A DNA stretch of 64,000 bases from Halorubrum aidingense JCM 13560 (GTDB lineage: Archaea; Halobacteriota; Halobacteria; Halobacteriales; Haloferacaceae): contig NZ_AOJI01000022.1 of NCBI RefSeq assembly GCF_000336995.1, forward strand, positions 250,039-314,038, read 5' to 3'. The notes under the pieces are model-generated. The model was not told the DNA's origin, made no database searches, and worked only from the letters and a program-made list of their open reading frames with translations. How positions within the stretch are numbered: position 1 is the stretch's first letter; each line of letters opens with the position of its first letter. Made by a program: the position numbers and the translations under genes. This document shows positions 16,980-24,702 of the stretch, in pieces.

Positions 16980-18371
16980 TCACCGATCGTACGGCCACCG
17001 ACCGCCGGTCTTGAGCTCTTGAACGTATCCGCTGGGAATGGATCGGCGGATCTCGTCTCTGGGTCGGTGTTCGACCGCCCCGCCGTGCGCCGCGTCGTCG
17101 CCCGGCGTCGCGAGCCTGTACGTCGCCTCCGCGATCAGCGTCGCCACCTCTCGCAGGTCGCGCGGGTCGAGTTTGTCCAGCGTGTCGGCGTGAGTGTGAC
17201 CCCAGCCCCGACCGGACCGGTCCGAGGTCGTCGACGCCATCACCGCCGGGATCCCCTCCTGAACGAAGGCCCACTGGTCGCCGTGCGGCGATATCGTCTC
17301 GCCGACCGAGAGCGGGGCGTCGAACGCGTCGGTGACCGCCTCGAACACGGCCCGCATCCCGTCGAAGCCGTTGGTGCCGACCCGGAGGTTCCGGGAGCTA
17401 CACGCGCCGTCGAGGTTGACCACGCAGGCGATCTCGTCGCGGGGGGTCGTCTCCGCGGTATGGTACGCGCCCCAGAGACCGATCTCCTCGGAGCCGAAGG
17501 TGATCAGGCGGACGCGGGTGTCGAGGTCGTCTTCGACCGACGCGAGCAGGCGACCGACCTCGGCGACCAGCGCGGAGCCGGCGCCGTTGTCGTTCGCCCC
17601 GTCACTCACGTCGTGGGCGTCGACGTGCGCCGTGAGCAGCACCGCCTCGTCGGTGTCCGGCCCCACGTCGGCGACGGCGTTGATCGAGGTCGCCGGCTCG
17701 TTCCGACAGTCGACCTCGACGGTTACGTCGAGGTGGTCGGCGGCGTCCGCGCTCGTCGCGGCGTCCTCGGCGAGTCGCGCGAGCCGCTCGCCGACCTCCT
17801 TCGAGACGCCCACGGCCGGAATCGGGCCGGGGCGATTGTGGTACCCGATCTCGCCGGTCGGCGGGAGCGCGCCCTCGATGTGGTTGCGGAAGACGAACGC
17901 GACGGCGCCGCGCTCGGCCGCGTTGACGTACTTTTCCATCCGGTGGATCCACCGTCCGTGGGACTCCGGCGTGCGCGAGGTGACCATCGCGACGGCGCCG
18001 TCGAGGTCGTCGCCGGCCGCCTCGAACGCCTCGTCGGTGCCGTCGCCGACGTCGACGAGCGGCGCCGTCGCCTCGCCGGCGGGCGTGCCCGGAAGCGCGA
18101 TGACCTCGTGGGACCGTTCGTGGCGGCGGTCGACGGCGCCCGACAGCTCGATCGCGGCGTCGCCGCGCCACCAGCCGGGGATCTCGAACTCGACGAGCCC
18201 GGCGTTGCGGAGGCCGACCTCCTCGAAGGCAGCGACGACTCGCTCTGCGCCGCGGCGCTCGCCGGCGGATCCCGCCATCCGGTTTCCGATGTCCGTCAGG
18301 TCCGTGAGGATGTCCCACCCGAAGTCGCTCGTGCGCGCGTCGCCGACGACGCGGTCCGGTAGCGCTGTCAT
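16980..18371 (-). CDS. M28-family zinc aminopeptidase
   Basis: 463 residues, cytosolic (no signal peptide). Metal-binding residues of the M28 co-catalytic zinc site are visible: LLTAHVDAHDVSDGANDNGAG (His and Asp ligands), FGSEEIGLWGAYH (general base Glu and ligand Glu), VNLDGACSS (Asp) and GWGHTHADTLDKLD (His). A PA-like insert (about 95-200) precedes the catalytic half. Such enzymes release N-terminal amino acids from peptides. Starts with MTALPDRVVGDARTSDFG; the gene is monocistronic and ends close to a small convergent gene. Confidence 0.88.
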   Translation of the reverse strand: MTALPDRVVGDARTSDFGWDILTDLTDIGNRMAGSAGERRGAERVVAAFEEVGLRNAGLVEFEIPGWWRGDAAIELSGAVDRRHERSHEVIALPGTPAGEATAPLVDVGDGTDEAFEAAGDDLDGAVAMVTSRTPESHGRWIHRMEKYVNAAERGAVAFVFRNHIEGALPPTGEIGYHNRPGPIPAVGVSKEVGERLARLAEDAATSADAADHLDVTVEVDCRNEPATSINAVADVGPDTDEAVLLTAHVDAHDVSDGANDNGAGSALVAEVGRLLASVEDDLDTRVRLITFGSEEIGLWGAYHTAETTPRDEIACVVNLDGACSSRNLRVGTNGFDGMRAVFEAVTDAFDAPLSVGETISPHGDQWAFVQEGIPAVMASTTSDRSGRGWGHTHADTLDKLDPRDLREVATLIAEATYRLATPGDDAAHGGAVEHRPRDEIRRSIPSGYVQELKTGGRWPYDR

Positions 18372-18426
18372 ACGACTCGGTTGGACCGAGAGTGAAAAGG
18401 GGTATGGAAAGCGGAATCGACCCGAA

Positions 18427-19134
18427 TCACTTCCACTCGTCGGCGCCGTCCGCGGACTGGATTTCCCCCTTCGCCTGCCTGGGGCGCCGCCGCAGCGTCA
18501 GCGTCAGCACGACGAGGTAGAAACAGCCGACGAGCGCGAGCACGAAGGCGCCGTGGATCGCGCCGATCGACGCGGTCGCGACGACGCCGCTCCCGGACGG
18601 GGTGAAGACGGTGAGCCGAACGATCCACGCGGCGACAAGGACGGAGAACAGCGGTGCGTACACTCGACGGAGGCGTCGGGACATCGCCTCGACGGCGGGC
18701 GTCTTGATCCTCGGCTTACGGAGGTCATTGCTCAGGAGCTTCCGCCAGTTCGACTGCTTGACGCCCTCCGGATCGAGCGCGTTCGCGAACACGTTCTCCT
18801 CTAAGAGTCGCACGCGGGACCGCCAGATGTCGAACATCCGGTAGCGGCGGGTCTCGATCCCGAGGAAGACGCTGAGCATTACGAGTCCGATGAGCAGCAC
18901 GTAGTGGGGGCGCGCCTCGTTCGAGAAGGTCCACGTGAGCAGCGACGCCGTCACCACAACCGCCCAGTTGGTCGTTCGGTCGATGCGAGTCCGCCACGAC
19001 GTCGTCCGACCGAGCTCGCCACGATACGTGTGAGCCATAAGCGAAAGGAAGTCGGAGCGGTCTCCCGCGGCCTCGGCCGCGACCTCGCGCTCCTTCCGCG
19101 AACCCGGATCGAAGTCCTCTGGTGGTTCGGACAT
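18427..19134 (-). CDS. DUF2270 membrane protein
   Basis: 235 residues. An acidic, charged N-terminus (about 1-45) precedes four membrane helices (about 52-70, 75-90, 165-185, 195-220). The block LMAHTYRGELGRTTSWRTR and the ETRRYRMFDIWRSRVRLLEENVF stretch between helices 2 and 3 are the conserved part of DUF2270. Biochemical function is not known. A very long reading frame runs through from upstream, but the ATG at 19134 (MSEPPEDFDP) is the protein-like start. A 111-residue haloarchaeal gene lies just upstream on the same strand, 59 bases away. Confidence 0.8.
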   Translation of the reverse strand: MSEPPEDFDPGSRKEREVAAEAAGDRSDFLSLMAHTYRGELGRTTSWRTRIDRTTNWAVVVTASLLTWTFSNEARPHYVLLIGLVMLSVFLGIETRRYRMFDIWRSRVRLLEENVFANALDPEGVKQSNWRKLLSNDLRKPRIKTPAVEAMSRRLRRVYAPLFSVLVAAWIVRLTVFTPSGSGVVATASIGAIHGAFVLALVGCFYLVVLTLTLRRRPRQAKGEIQSADGADEWK

Positions 19135-19193
19135 ACCGTCCGTTCCGGGGGCGAGACGGGTAAGTCCGACGCGCACCCCGGTGTGGCAACGCC

Positions 19194-19529
19194 TCAGGCG
19201 GGGTCCGCCTTCGTCACCTCGATCGTCACGGAATCGGGATCGACGCCGATCCGAGCGAACTGCGTGCGGACGTGCTCTTTCGCGGCGTCGATCGCGGCGG
19301 CCTTGGTGTCGAACCCGCGGGGCATCGGTTCCTCGAAGGCGACACGGATCTCCTCGCCGTCGACGAGCAGCGCGGAGCCGCCGCTCTCGACTTGGTAGAA
19401 GGAGTCGCACACCCAGACGTACGGCGCATCCTCGTTCGGTGCGCCCTTGTAGGCCGGCGGCTCTTCGCCGCGCTCGAACACCGTCCCGGTGAGGTCGGTG
19501 CCGCCGCCGCTGCCGCAAACCAGTATCAT
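19194..19529 (-). CDS. Conserved haloarchaeal 111-residue protein, function unknown
   Basis: Begins MILVCGSGGGTDLTGTVFER and ends TIEVTKADPA. Contains GTDLTG, a DGEEIRVAFEEPMPRGFDT strand-turn-strand segment and an amphipathic helix TKAAAIDAAKEHVRTQFARIG. No catalytic or metal motifs. It may be co-transcribed with the DUF2270 gene downstream. I do not recognise a characterised family. Confidence 0.6.
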   Translation of the reverse strand: MILVCGSGGGTDLTGTVFERGEEPPAYKGAPNEDAPYVWVCDSFYQVESGGSALLVDGEEIRVAFEEPMPRGFDTKAAAIDAAKEHVRTQFARIGVDPDSVTIEVTKADPA

Positions 19530-19671
19530 GCGTTCGGTACGTGCTCAACGGTGAAAAGGGCGCCGCGGTGACACGGCCGGCCGGGCGTCCGCCGAGGACC
19601 GTCAGCGGCCCGACGGTCGACGCCCGCGCGGAGGGGGAAACGCTTTCGGGGTAGCCGGCGGTGATCCACTC

Positions 19672-21621
19672 ATGACGCTGGAGGATTTCACCGATTTCAC
19701 CGACGAGGACGCGGACGGCGGAGACGGTGACCGCCGACCGCAACAGGGATCGTCGGATCGAAACGGCCGCGACGGCGGCGGCCGCGATGGCGGCGGCGCC
19801 GGAGACGGGGGCGACGGGGACGACGGTGCCAACGATGACGGCGCCAACGATGACGGCGCCGCCGAAGGCGGGCGTGGCGGTGCCGGGCGTGCCGATACCG
19901 GACGCGACGGCGCCGCCGACGATTTCGCGACGTACGACGTCGAACCGGCGGGCACCGACCGGGGACTCGGCGTCGTCTCTGTCTCGCAGGGGCTCCGGGT
20001 CGCCGAGGAGGCGGAGGAGACGACCCTGAGAGCGTTCGTCACGACGGGCAACCGCGAGGCGGTCCGGCTCGGTAAGTATCTCCTCGTGCCCTATCCCGAC
20101 GGCGAGCGGTTGTTCTGTCGGATCACGGCCCTGGAGTACGCACAGGAGTTCCAGTCGGACGACGCGACCGAGATCCACGCGCGCAGACAGATGCGCCGCG
20201 ACGAGTTCGCCGAGCGCGACTACAAGTTCATGGCCGAACTGGAGCCGATGTCGGTGATATACGGCACCGGGGAGGACCTGACGCGTCGGATGACCGATCG
20301 GGTCCCGAAGCCCGGCGCGGTCGTCGAAGAGGCCGCGGACGACGCCGAGATCAAGACGGGGCTGAAGATCCCCGACGACGGCGTCTTCCTCGGGCACCTC
20401 TCCGTCGGGGGCGAGAAGGTGCGGACCGCCGCGAAGCCGCCCACCGTCGACTACCGGGTGAAGGACGATTACACCGACGGCGATCCGCTCGCGTTCAGGC
20501 ACACGCTCGTCGCCGGCGGTACCGGCTCCGGGAAGACGCACGCCTCGAAGAACCTCCTCCGGCAGTACCTCGACCCCGACCGGACGTACCCGATGGGCGA
20601 CGGCCGCGAGTCGCGGATGGCGGTCGTGCAGTTCGACCCGCAAGACGAGTACGCGCAGATGCACGACGACAACCCCGACCTCGACGCCGACTTCGCCCGG
20701 CGGTTGGAGCGCGAGGGGATCGCCCACGGCGGCCACGACGACACCGTCGCGCTGGTACCGCGATCCGCGAACGCGACGTACCCGGGTGAGGGCCACCGGG
20801 CGGAGCGCGTCGAGTTCACGATTCCCTTCTCGCTCACACAGGAGATGCCGTGGCTCGTTGCGGGGTCGGGGCTCAACGACAACCAGTATCCGGCGCTTTT
20901 GACGCTTATCAACCGCTTTTTCCGCGACTACGGCGATTCGGGGACGTACAGCCAGTTCCTCTCGTACCTCGACGACCCGGCGCTCAAAGAGGAGCTCCAC
21001 GAGAGCGGCCGTATCCACGAGGCGACGTTCGACGCCGTCAAGCGACGGGTCCGCGGAGTCCCCGGCGGGATCTTCGACCAGGACGCGAAGCCGATCACGG
21101 AACTGGACCACACCCTCGTCCGCCCCGGTGGACTCTCCGTCGTCCCCACCTACCACCTGCCGACCTCGCGACAGAAGGAGATCGTCGTCCTCGCGGTCGC
21201 GGGGCTGCTCGTCGACGACAAGCTCTCGAACGATCCCGAAAGCGATCGGATCAAGGAGACGCCGCTGCTGATCGGGATGGACGAGGCGCACAACTTCCTC
21301 GCGGACGCCGACAACGTGCAGGCGCAGAAAGTCGTCCAGAAGTTCACGGAGGCCGCGAAACAGGGCCGAAAAGAGCGGCTCGGCCTCTTTTTGATCACGC
21401 AGGACCCACAGGACGTGGCCGAGTCTGTATTTAAACAGGTGAACACCAAAGTCGTCCTCAACCTCGGCGACGAGGACGCGATCGCCAGCGTGAACATTCC
21501 CTCGAACCTCGCGGGGAAGGTCCCGTACATGGAGAAAGGGCAGATGGTGGTCTACTCGCCGGACAACTCCGAACCGGTCGAGCTGATCGGGCTCTCGGAG
21601 TGCGTCACGCGGCACGACTGA
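19672..21621 (+). CDS. HerA-like hexameric ATPase / DNA translocase
   Basis: 649 residues. After an N-terminal acidic/Gly-rich tail (about 10-85, repeated NDDGA units) comes a HAS-barrel-like region (about 85-240), then a RecA-like motor. Walker A is GGTGSGKTHASK (about 281-292), Walker B LLIGMDEAHNFL (about 530-541), followed by KEVVQK-like helix and LGLFLITQDPQDV sensor. This matches HerA/FtsK-type ATPases, which thread DNA for end resection, usually with the NurA nuclease. No NurA, Mre11 or Rad50 gene is next to it, so its DNA substrate is uncertain. Convergent gene 19194-19529 lies upstream on the other strand. Confidence 0.82.
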   Translation: MTLEDFTDFTDEDADGGDGDRRPQQGSSDRNGRDGGGRDGGGAGDGGDGDDGANDDGANDDGAAEGGRGGAGRADTGRDGAADDFATYDVEPAGTDRGLGVVSVSQGLRVAEEAEETTLRAFVTTGNREAVRLGKYLLVPYPDGERLFCRITALEYAQEFQSDDATEIHARRQMRRDEFAERDYKFMAELEPMSVIYGTGEDLTRRMTDRVPKPGAVVEEAADDAEIKTGLKIPDDGVFLGHLSVGGEKVRTAAKPPTVDYRVKDDYTDGDPLAFRHTLVAGGTGSGKTHASKNLLRQYLDPDRTYPMGDGRESRMAVVQFDPQDEYAQMHDDNPDLDADFARRLEREGIAHGGHDDTVALVPRSANATYPGEGHRAERVEFTIPFSLTQEMPWLVAGSGLNDNQYPALLTLINRFFRDYGDSGTYSQFLSYLDDPALKEELHESGRIHEATFDAVKRRVRGVPGGIFDQDAKPITELDHTLVRPGGLSVVPTYHLPTSRQKEIVVLAVAGLLVDDKLSNDPESDRIKETPLLIGMDEAHNFLADADNVQAQKVVQKFTEAAKQGRKERLGLFLITQDPQDVAESVFKQVNTKVVLNLGDEDAIASVNIPSNLAGKVPYMEKGQMVVYSPDNSEPVELIGLSECVTRHD

Positions 21622-21685
21622 CGGTCCGCCGCCCGCCTGCTGACGGTCCGCCGATCACCCGCTGACAGTCCGCCGCCCGCCCGCG
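21620..21685. repeat. Imperfect tandem repeat after the HerA-like gene
   Basis: The unit ctgac(g/a)gtccgccg recurs three times between the HerA-like stop and the uspA promoter. No reading frame or clear hairpin role. Confidence 0.5.
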
Positions 21686-21712
21686 TTTTCACCGCCCCGG
21701 AGCCGGCAACCC

Positions 21713-21720
21713 CTTTTTTA
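21713..21720 (+). promoter_or_regulatory. TATA box of the UspA gene
   Basis: CTTTTTTA, 23-30 bases before the ATG at 21743. Confidence 0.5.
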
Positions 21721-21742
21721 TCCGCCACTGAGAAGCGCGGGT

Positions 21743-22261
21743 ATGGGAAAACGAATCCTCGTCGCGGTCGACGGCTCGGCGGATGCGATCGAGGCGCTGC
21801 AGTTCGCCGCGTCGGAGTGGCCCGACGCCGAGGTGACGGCGCTACACGTCATCAGTCCGGCCGACTCGATGACCGGTGCGGAAAGCGGGTTCCCCGGTGC
21901 GGTCGACCAGTGGTACGACAGCGCCACGCAGCGCGGCGAGCGGATCCTCCGAGAGGCGGCCGACGCGGTCGACCGCGATATCGACACGCGGCTGGAGGTC
22001 GGCCGCCCCACCTCGACGATCCTCGCGGTCGCGAGCGGAGAGCGGGCGATCGGGGACGCGGCCGAGGATAGCGATGGCGACACCGACGCCGACGACCGCG
22101 AAGCCACCGACGCCGACGGCCGCGAGGCCGTTGACGCCGACCCCTTCGATCACGTCGTGCTCGCGAGCCGCGGTCGGACCGGACTCTCTCGAGTCCTCCT
22201 CGGGAGCGTCGCCGAGAGCGTCGTCCGCCGCGCCGAGATTCCGGTGACCGTCGTCCGATGA
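21743..22261 (+). CDS. Universal stress protein (UspA family)
   Basis: 172 residues. Starts KRILVAVDGSADAIEAL and ends with the ATP-binding loop SRGRTGLSRVLLGSVAESVVRRAEIPVTVV, matching G-x2-G-x9-G-S/T, so it belongs to the ATP-binding Usp branch. A lineage-specific Asp/Ala/Thr-rich insert (about 110-135) carries near-repeats of DADDREATDADGREA. Usp proteins bind ATP and are induced by stress; the specific role here is unknown. Confidence 0.9.
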   Translation: MGKRILVAVDGSADAIEALQFAASEWPDAEVTALHVISPADSMTGAESGFPGAVDQWYDSATQRGERILREAADAVDRDIDTRLEVGRPTSTILAVASGERAIGDAAEDSDGDTDADDREATDADGREAVDADPFDHVVLASRGRTGLSRVLLGSVAESVVRRAEIPVTVVR

Positions 22262-22323
22262 TCGGCGTCCGGTGACCGGTGTCCGGTGATCTGAACCGAG
22301 CCCGCGGAGCGTCGAACCTCCGT

Positions 22324-22611
22324 TCAGTCGTCCGCGCGCTCCGCGGCGGTGACCTCGCCGACGACGGTCCAGCCGTCTTCGTCCGGCCCGGACCGCCCGA
22401 GCAGCACCGACTCGTAGTCGTCGGAGGTGATCAGCCGGAACGCGGCGTCGACGTCGTCGTCGGTGCGGACGCCCTCCCCGCGGAACTCGCGCTGGAAGAA
22501 CTCCGTCGAGGAGAACTCGAACACGCCGGTCTCGTCGTCGTCGATCGTGAGCCGAACCGGTCGCGGCTGGACGTTGTGGATCCGCTTGGCGACGGGGTTG
22601 AGGTCGGGCAT
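22324..22611 (-). CDS. Conserved haloarchaeal 95-residue protein, function unknown
   Basis: Begins MPDLNPVAKRIHNVQPRPVR and includes FSSTEFFQREFRGEG and FRLITSDDYESVLLGR. A beta-rich core with a final GWTVVGEVTAAE strand-helix suggests a small soluble regulator or adaptor; no catalytic motif. Divergently oriented with the DUF4013 gene. Confidence 0.6.
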   Translation of the reverse strand: MPDLNPVAKRIHNVQPRPVRLTIDDDETGVFEFSSTEFFQREFRGEGVRTDDDVDAAFRLITSDDYESVLLGRSGPDEDGWTVVGEVTAAERADD

Positions 22612-22752
22612 GTCCCCGTCTCAGCGCGTTTCGGAGATAAAAGCGCCGTCCGCGCGGCGTCGCCGGTTCGTGCGGATGTCACGTCCGCAGGCAGCGTCAC
22701 CGGCTCGCACGGTGTCACCGTACGAAATTAAGTCCTCTCGGCGCGTTATCAC

Positions 22753-23490
22753 ATGGGATCACCCATGATATCAGCGTCCTTCAACTACCTCAAAGACGGC
22801 GACGACGCCGTCATGACGGTCGTCATCGGCGGACTACTCCTGCTCGCGAGTCCGCTCATCATCCCTTCGGTCCTCGTGCTCGGGTACGTCTCTCGCGTCG
22901 TGCGGCGGACGGCCGGCGGCGACGACGAGCTGCCGGTCTTCGAAGCGTGGGCGGACCTCCTCGTTGAGGGCCTGAAAGCGTTCGCGGTCACGCTCGTCTA
23001 CTCGCTGCTCCCGCTCGCGATCCTCGCCGTCGCGGCGGTGTTCGGCGTCGGTGCGGTCGTCGTGGGCGCGGGCGACGGCGGCGCGGCCGGGCTCTTCGGC
23101 GGCCTTCTCGGCGGCGCGCTCGCCTTGCTCCTCGTCCTCGTCGCGTTCGCCGTCTCGCTCGCGGGCCTCTACGTGACGCCCGCGGCGCTGGCCGCGGTCG
23201 CGGACTCGGGGCGCGTCGGTGACGGCTTCGCCGTCGGCACGCTCTGGGGGGTCATCACGAAGCGGGCGTACGCCGTCGGCTGGCTCTCGGCGGCCGCGGT
23301 CGTCCTCGCCGGCACGCTGGCGGTCGGGGTCCTCTCGGTGGTCCCCGTGCTCGGCACGATCGCCGGGCTCTTCGTCCAGTTCTACGCGCTCGTCGCCGCG
23401 GCCGCCGTCATCGGCTGGACGTGGGCGGACGTGCGCCCCGTCGCGACCGATCTGACGGAGCCCGAACCCGTCGAACGGCCCGCCGTGTAG
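22753..23490 (+). CDS. DUF4013 membrane protein
   Basis: 245 residues with about six hydrophobic segments. N-terminal SASFNYLKDGDDAVMTVVIGG and GYVSRVVRRTAGGDDELPVF match the DUF4013 family of haloarchaea and methanogens. Central helices are Gly/Ala/Val/Leu-rich. Function unknown; possibly a membrane organiser. An alternative start is the ATG four codons later (22765, MISAS). Its 3' end faces repeat copy A and the ribosomal uL11 gene. Confidence 0.8.
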   Translation: MGSPMISASFNYLKDGDDAVMTVVIGGLLLLASPLIIPSVLVLGYVSRVVRRTAGGDDELPVFEAWADLLVEGLKAFAVTLVYSLLPLAILAVAAVFGVGAVVVGAGDGGAAGLFGGLLGGALALLLVLVAFAVSLAGLYVTPAALAAVADSGRVGDGFAVGTLWGVITKRAYAVGWLSAAAVVLAGTLAVGVLSVVPVLGTIAGLFVQFYALVAAAAVIGWTWADVRPVATDLTEPEPVERPAV

Positions 23491-23675
23491 GCGGTCGACG
23501 GACAGTGAGCGCAACGGCTCCGTAGAAACCCTCCGTTTTCAGACGTAACACAGCGTGAACCGACTGTTCGATGAGGATTCCTTCTTGAGCGAGTGCGAAG
23601 ATGAGTGTCATCGACCGCCGCCAGCGGCGTAGTATATAAATAGACGCGAGCGGCGGCGACTGTTTATAAATAAAT

Positions 23676-23790
23676 GCGGTGGCGCGCTCCGGTGAGCGCC
23701 TTCTCAAGGCGCGAACCCGAGCGCGAGGGAGTCGCTGGCGCCGACGGCGCCAGCGACGAGGTTGGGGAGGCGTGAGGCTGCGGTTGCGGT
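23676..23790 (+). repeat. Dispersed structured element, copy A
   Basis: Opens with gcggtggcgcgctccggtga and ends in a ggaggcgtgaggctgcgg block identical or nearly so in copies B and C. Hairpin 1: GCGCCTT-CTC-AAGGCGC. Hairpin 2: GTCGCTGGCGCC-gac-GGCGCCAGCGAC, a perfect 12-base-pair stem. Stem sequences differ from copy B but still pair, indicating selection on structure. Preceded by two TATA-like boxes. Confidence 0.75.
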
Positions 23791-23799
23791 GCGGGCGGG

Positions 23800-23922
23800 A
23801 CTCAAAGGGGCAGCCACGAGGGCGAAGCACGCTGCAGCAAGCACCGCAGCGAAGGGAGCGGTAGCGACTGAGCGAGGAGCGCAGCAAGGCGCGCGAGTCG
23901 TCGTGGCTGGGGCTTTGTGAGT
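23800..23922. repeat. Long imperfect inverted repeat beside copy A
   Basis: Left arm 23800-23820 (actcaaaggggcagccacga) pairs with right arm 23901-23922 (tcgtggctggggctttgtga and on) with small mismatches, enclosing ~80 bases of short gcagc/gagcg repeats. Looks like a folded RNA or DNA stem rather than a gene. Confidence 0.55.
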
Positions 23923-24000
23923 GTTTACTGCGCCAGCAGCTATTTATAAACAGCCGACAGCAACACCACTGCTTCGCTTATAAACAATCACTCAACCGTT

Positions 24001-24027
24001 CTGCGACGCCCACTCCCGCACCCGATC
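24001..24027 (-). repeat. 27-base module shared with copies B and C
   Basis: Reads ctgcgacgcccactcccgca and on to cccgatc; the reverse complement recurs at 46516-46546 with two mismatches, and the first part (ctgcgacnccca) recurs at 63797. It flanks the structured core on opposite sides in copies A and B. Confidence 0.6.
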
Positions 24028-24125
24028 ATCGCTGTCCCTGCCTCGACCGTCGCTGGATCAGAGCGCGTCACGTACTGCGTTCCACAGAGACGGCAAAACG
24101 AAAGTCGCGAACGCAAAAGGCGACG

Positions 24126-24608
24126 TTACTCGTCGAGAACGTCGTCGTAGTCGCCGGCGTCGACGCGGTCGTCGAACGTCCGGGCGTCCTCGCCCTCGAT
24201 GGTGACACCGAGAGAGGCGCAGGTGCCGCCGACCTCCTTGGCGGCGTTCTTCACGTCGTACGCGAGCAGGTCGCTCGACTTCTGCTCTGCGACCTTCTTC
24301 ACCTGCTCGATCGACATGTCCGCGACGAAGTCCTTCTGGGGCTCACCGGAGCCCGTCTCGAACCCGACCTCGTCTTTGATCAGTTCGGCCGTCGGCGGGA
24401 CGCCGACTTCGATCGTGAAGGAGCCGTCGTCCTCGTACTCGACGGTGACGGGGACCTCCATACCGTCGAACGCGGCGGTCTCGTCGTTGATCTGCGCCAC
24501 GACGTCCTGTACGTCCACCGGCGTCGGCCCGAGCTCGGGACCGAGCGGCGGGCCGGGATTGGCCTGCCCGCCAGGGACGAGCGCTTCGATAGTTCCAGCC
24601 ATACCCAT
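24126..24608 (-). CDS. rpl11: Ribosomal protein uL11
   Basis: 160 residues. Begins MGMAGTIEALVPGGQANPGP and includes PLGPELGPTPVDVQDVVAQIN, the RNA/GTPase-centre binding N-domain, and the C-domain Lys-rich helix near VKKVAEQKSSDLL. Forms the L1/L11 stalk base with 23S rRNA and interacts with elongation factors. The acidic C-terminus is haloarchaeal. Gene stands alone here; in many genomes it precedes rplA. Confidence 0.96.
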   Translation of the reverse strand: MGMAGTIEALVPGGQANPGPPLGPELGPTPVDVQDVVAQINDETAAFDGMEVPVTVEYEDDGSFTIEVGVPPTAELIKDEVGFETGSGEPQKDFVADMSIEQVKKVAEQKSSDLLAYDVKNAAKEVGGTCASLGVTIEGEDARTFDDRVDAGDYDDVLDE

Positions 24609-24702
24609 AGGAACCCGGTGGCGACTTTTAACGGTTGTTCTTTCGAGCAGCGGGAGCCAGCGGTTCGCATACGGCGGTCCCGCCCGCAGACGACGGGCTC
24701 GG

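Larger units (their letters stand above)
23491..24125. other. Intergenic region of 635 bases carrying repeat copy A
   Basis: Convergent gap between DUF4013 and uL11. From left: an A/T-richer 100 bases (about 23519-23620), a TATA-like agtatataaa (23631-23640), tttataaa (23663-23670), the hairpin-rich core A, a long imperfect stem (23800-23922), more TTATAAA motifs near 23943 and 23978, and a 27-base module shared with copy B. No long gene is convincing. Confidence 0.8.

Noticed and set aside
18427..21615. 1062-codon open frame on the minus strand
   Set aside because: Only the last part is the DUF2270 protein; the rest is antisense to the HerA-like gene with Arg-rich, non-protein-like composition. 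High G+C makes stop codons rare in shadow frames.
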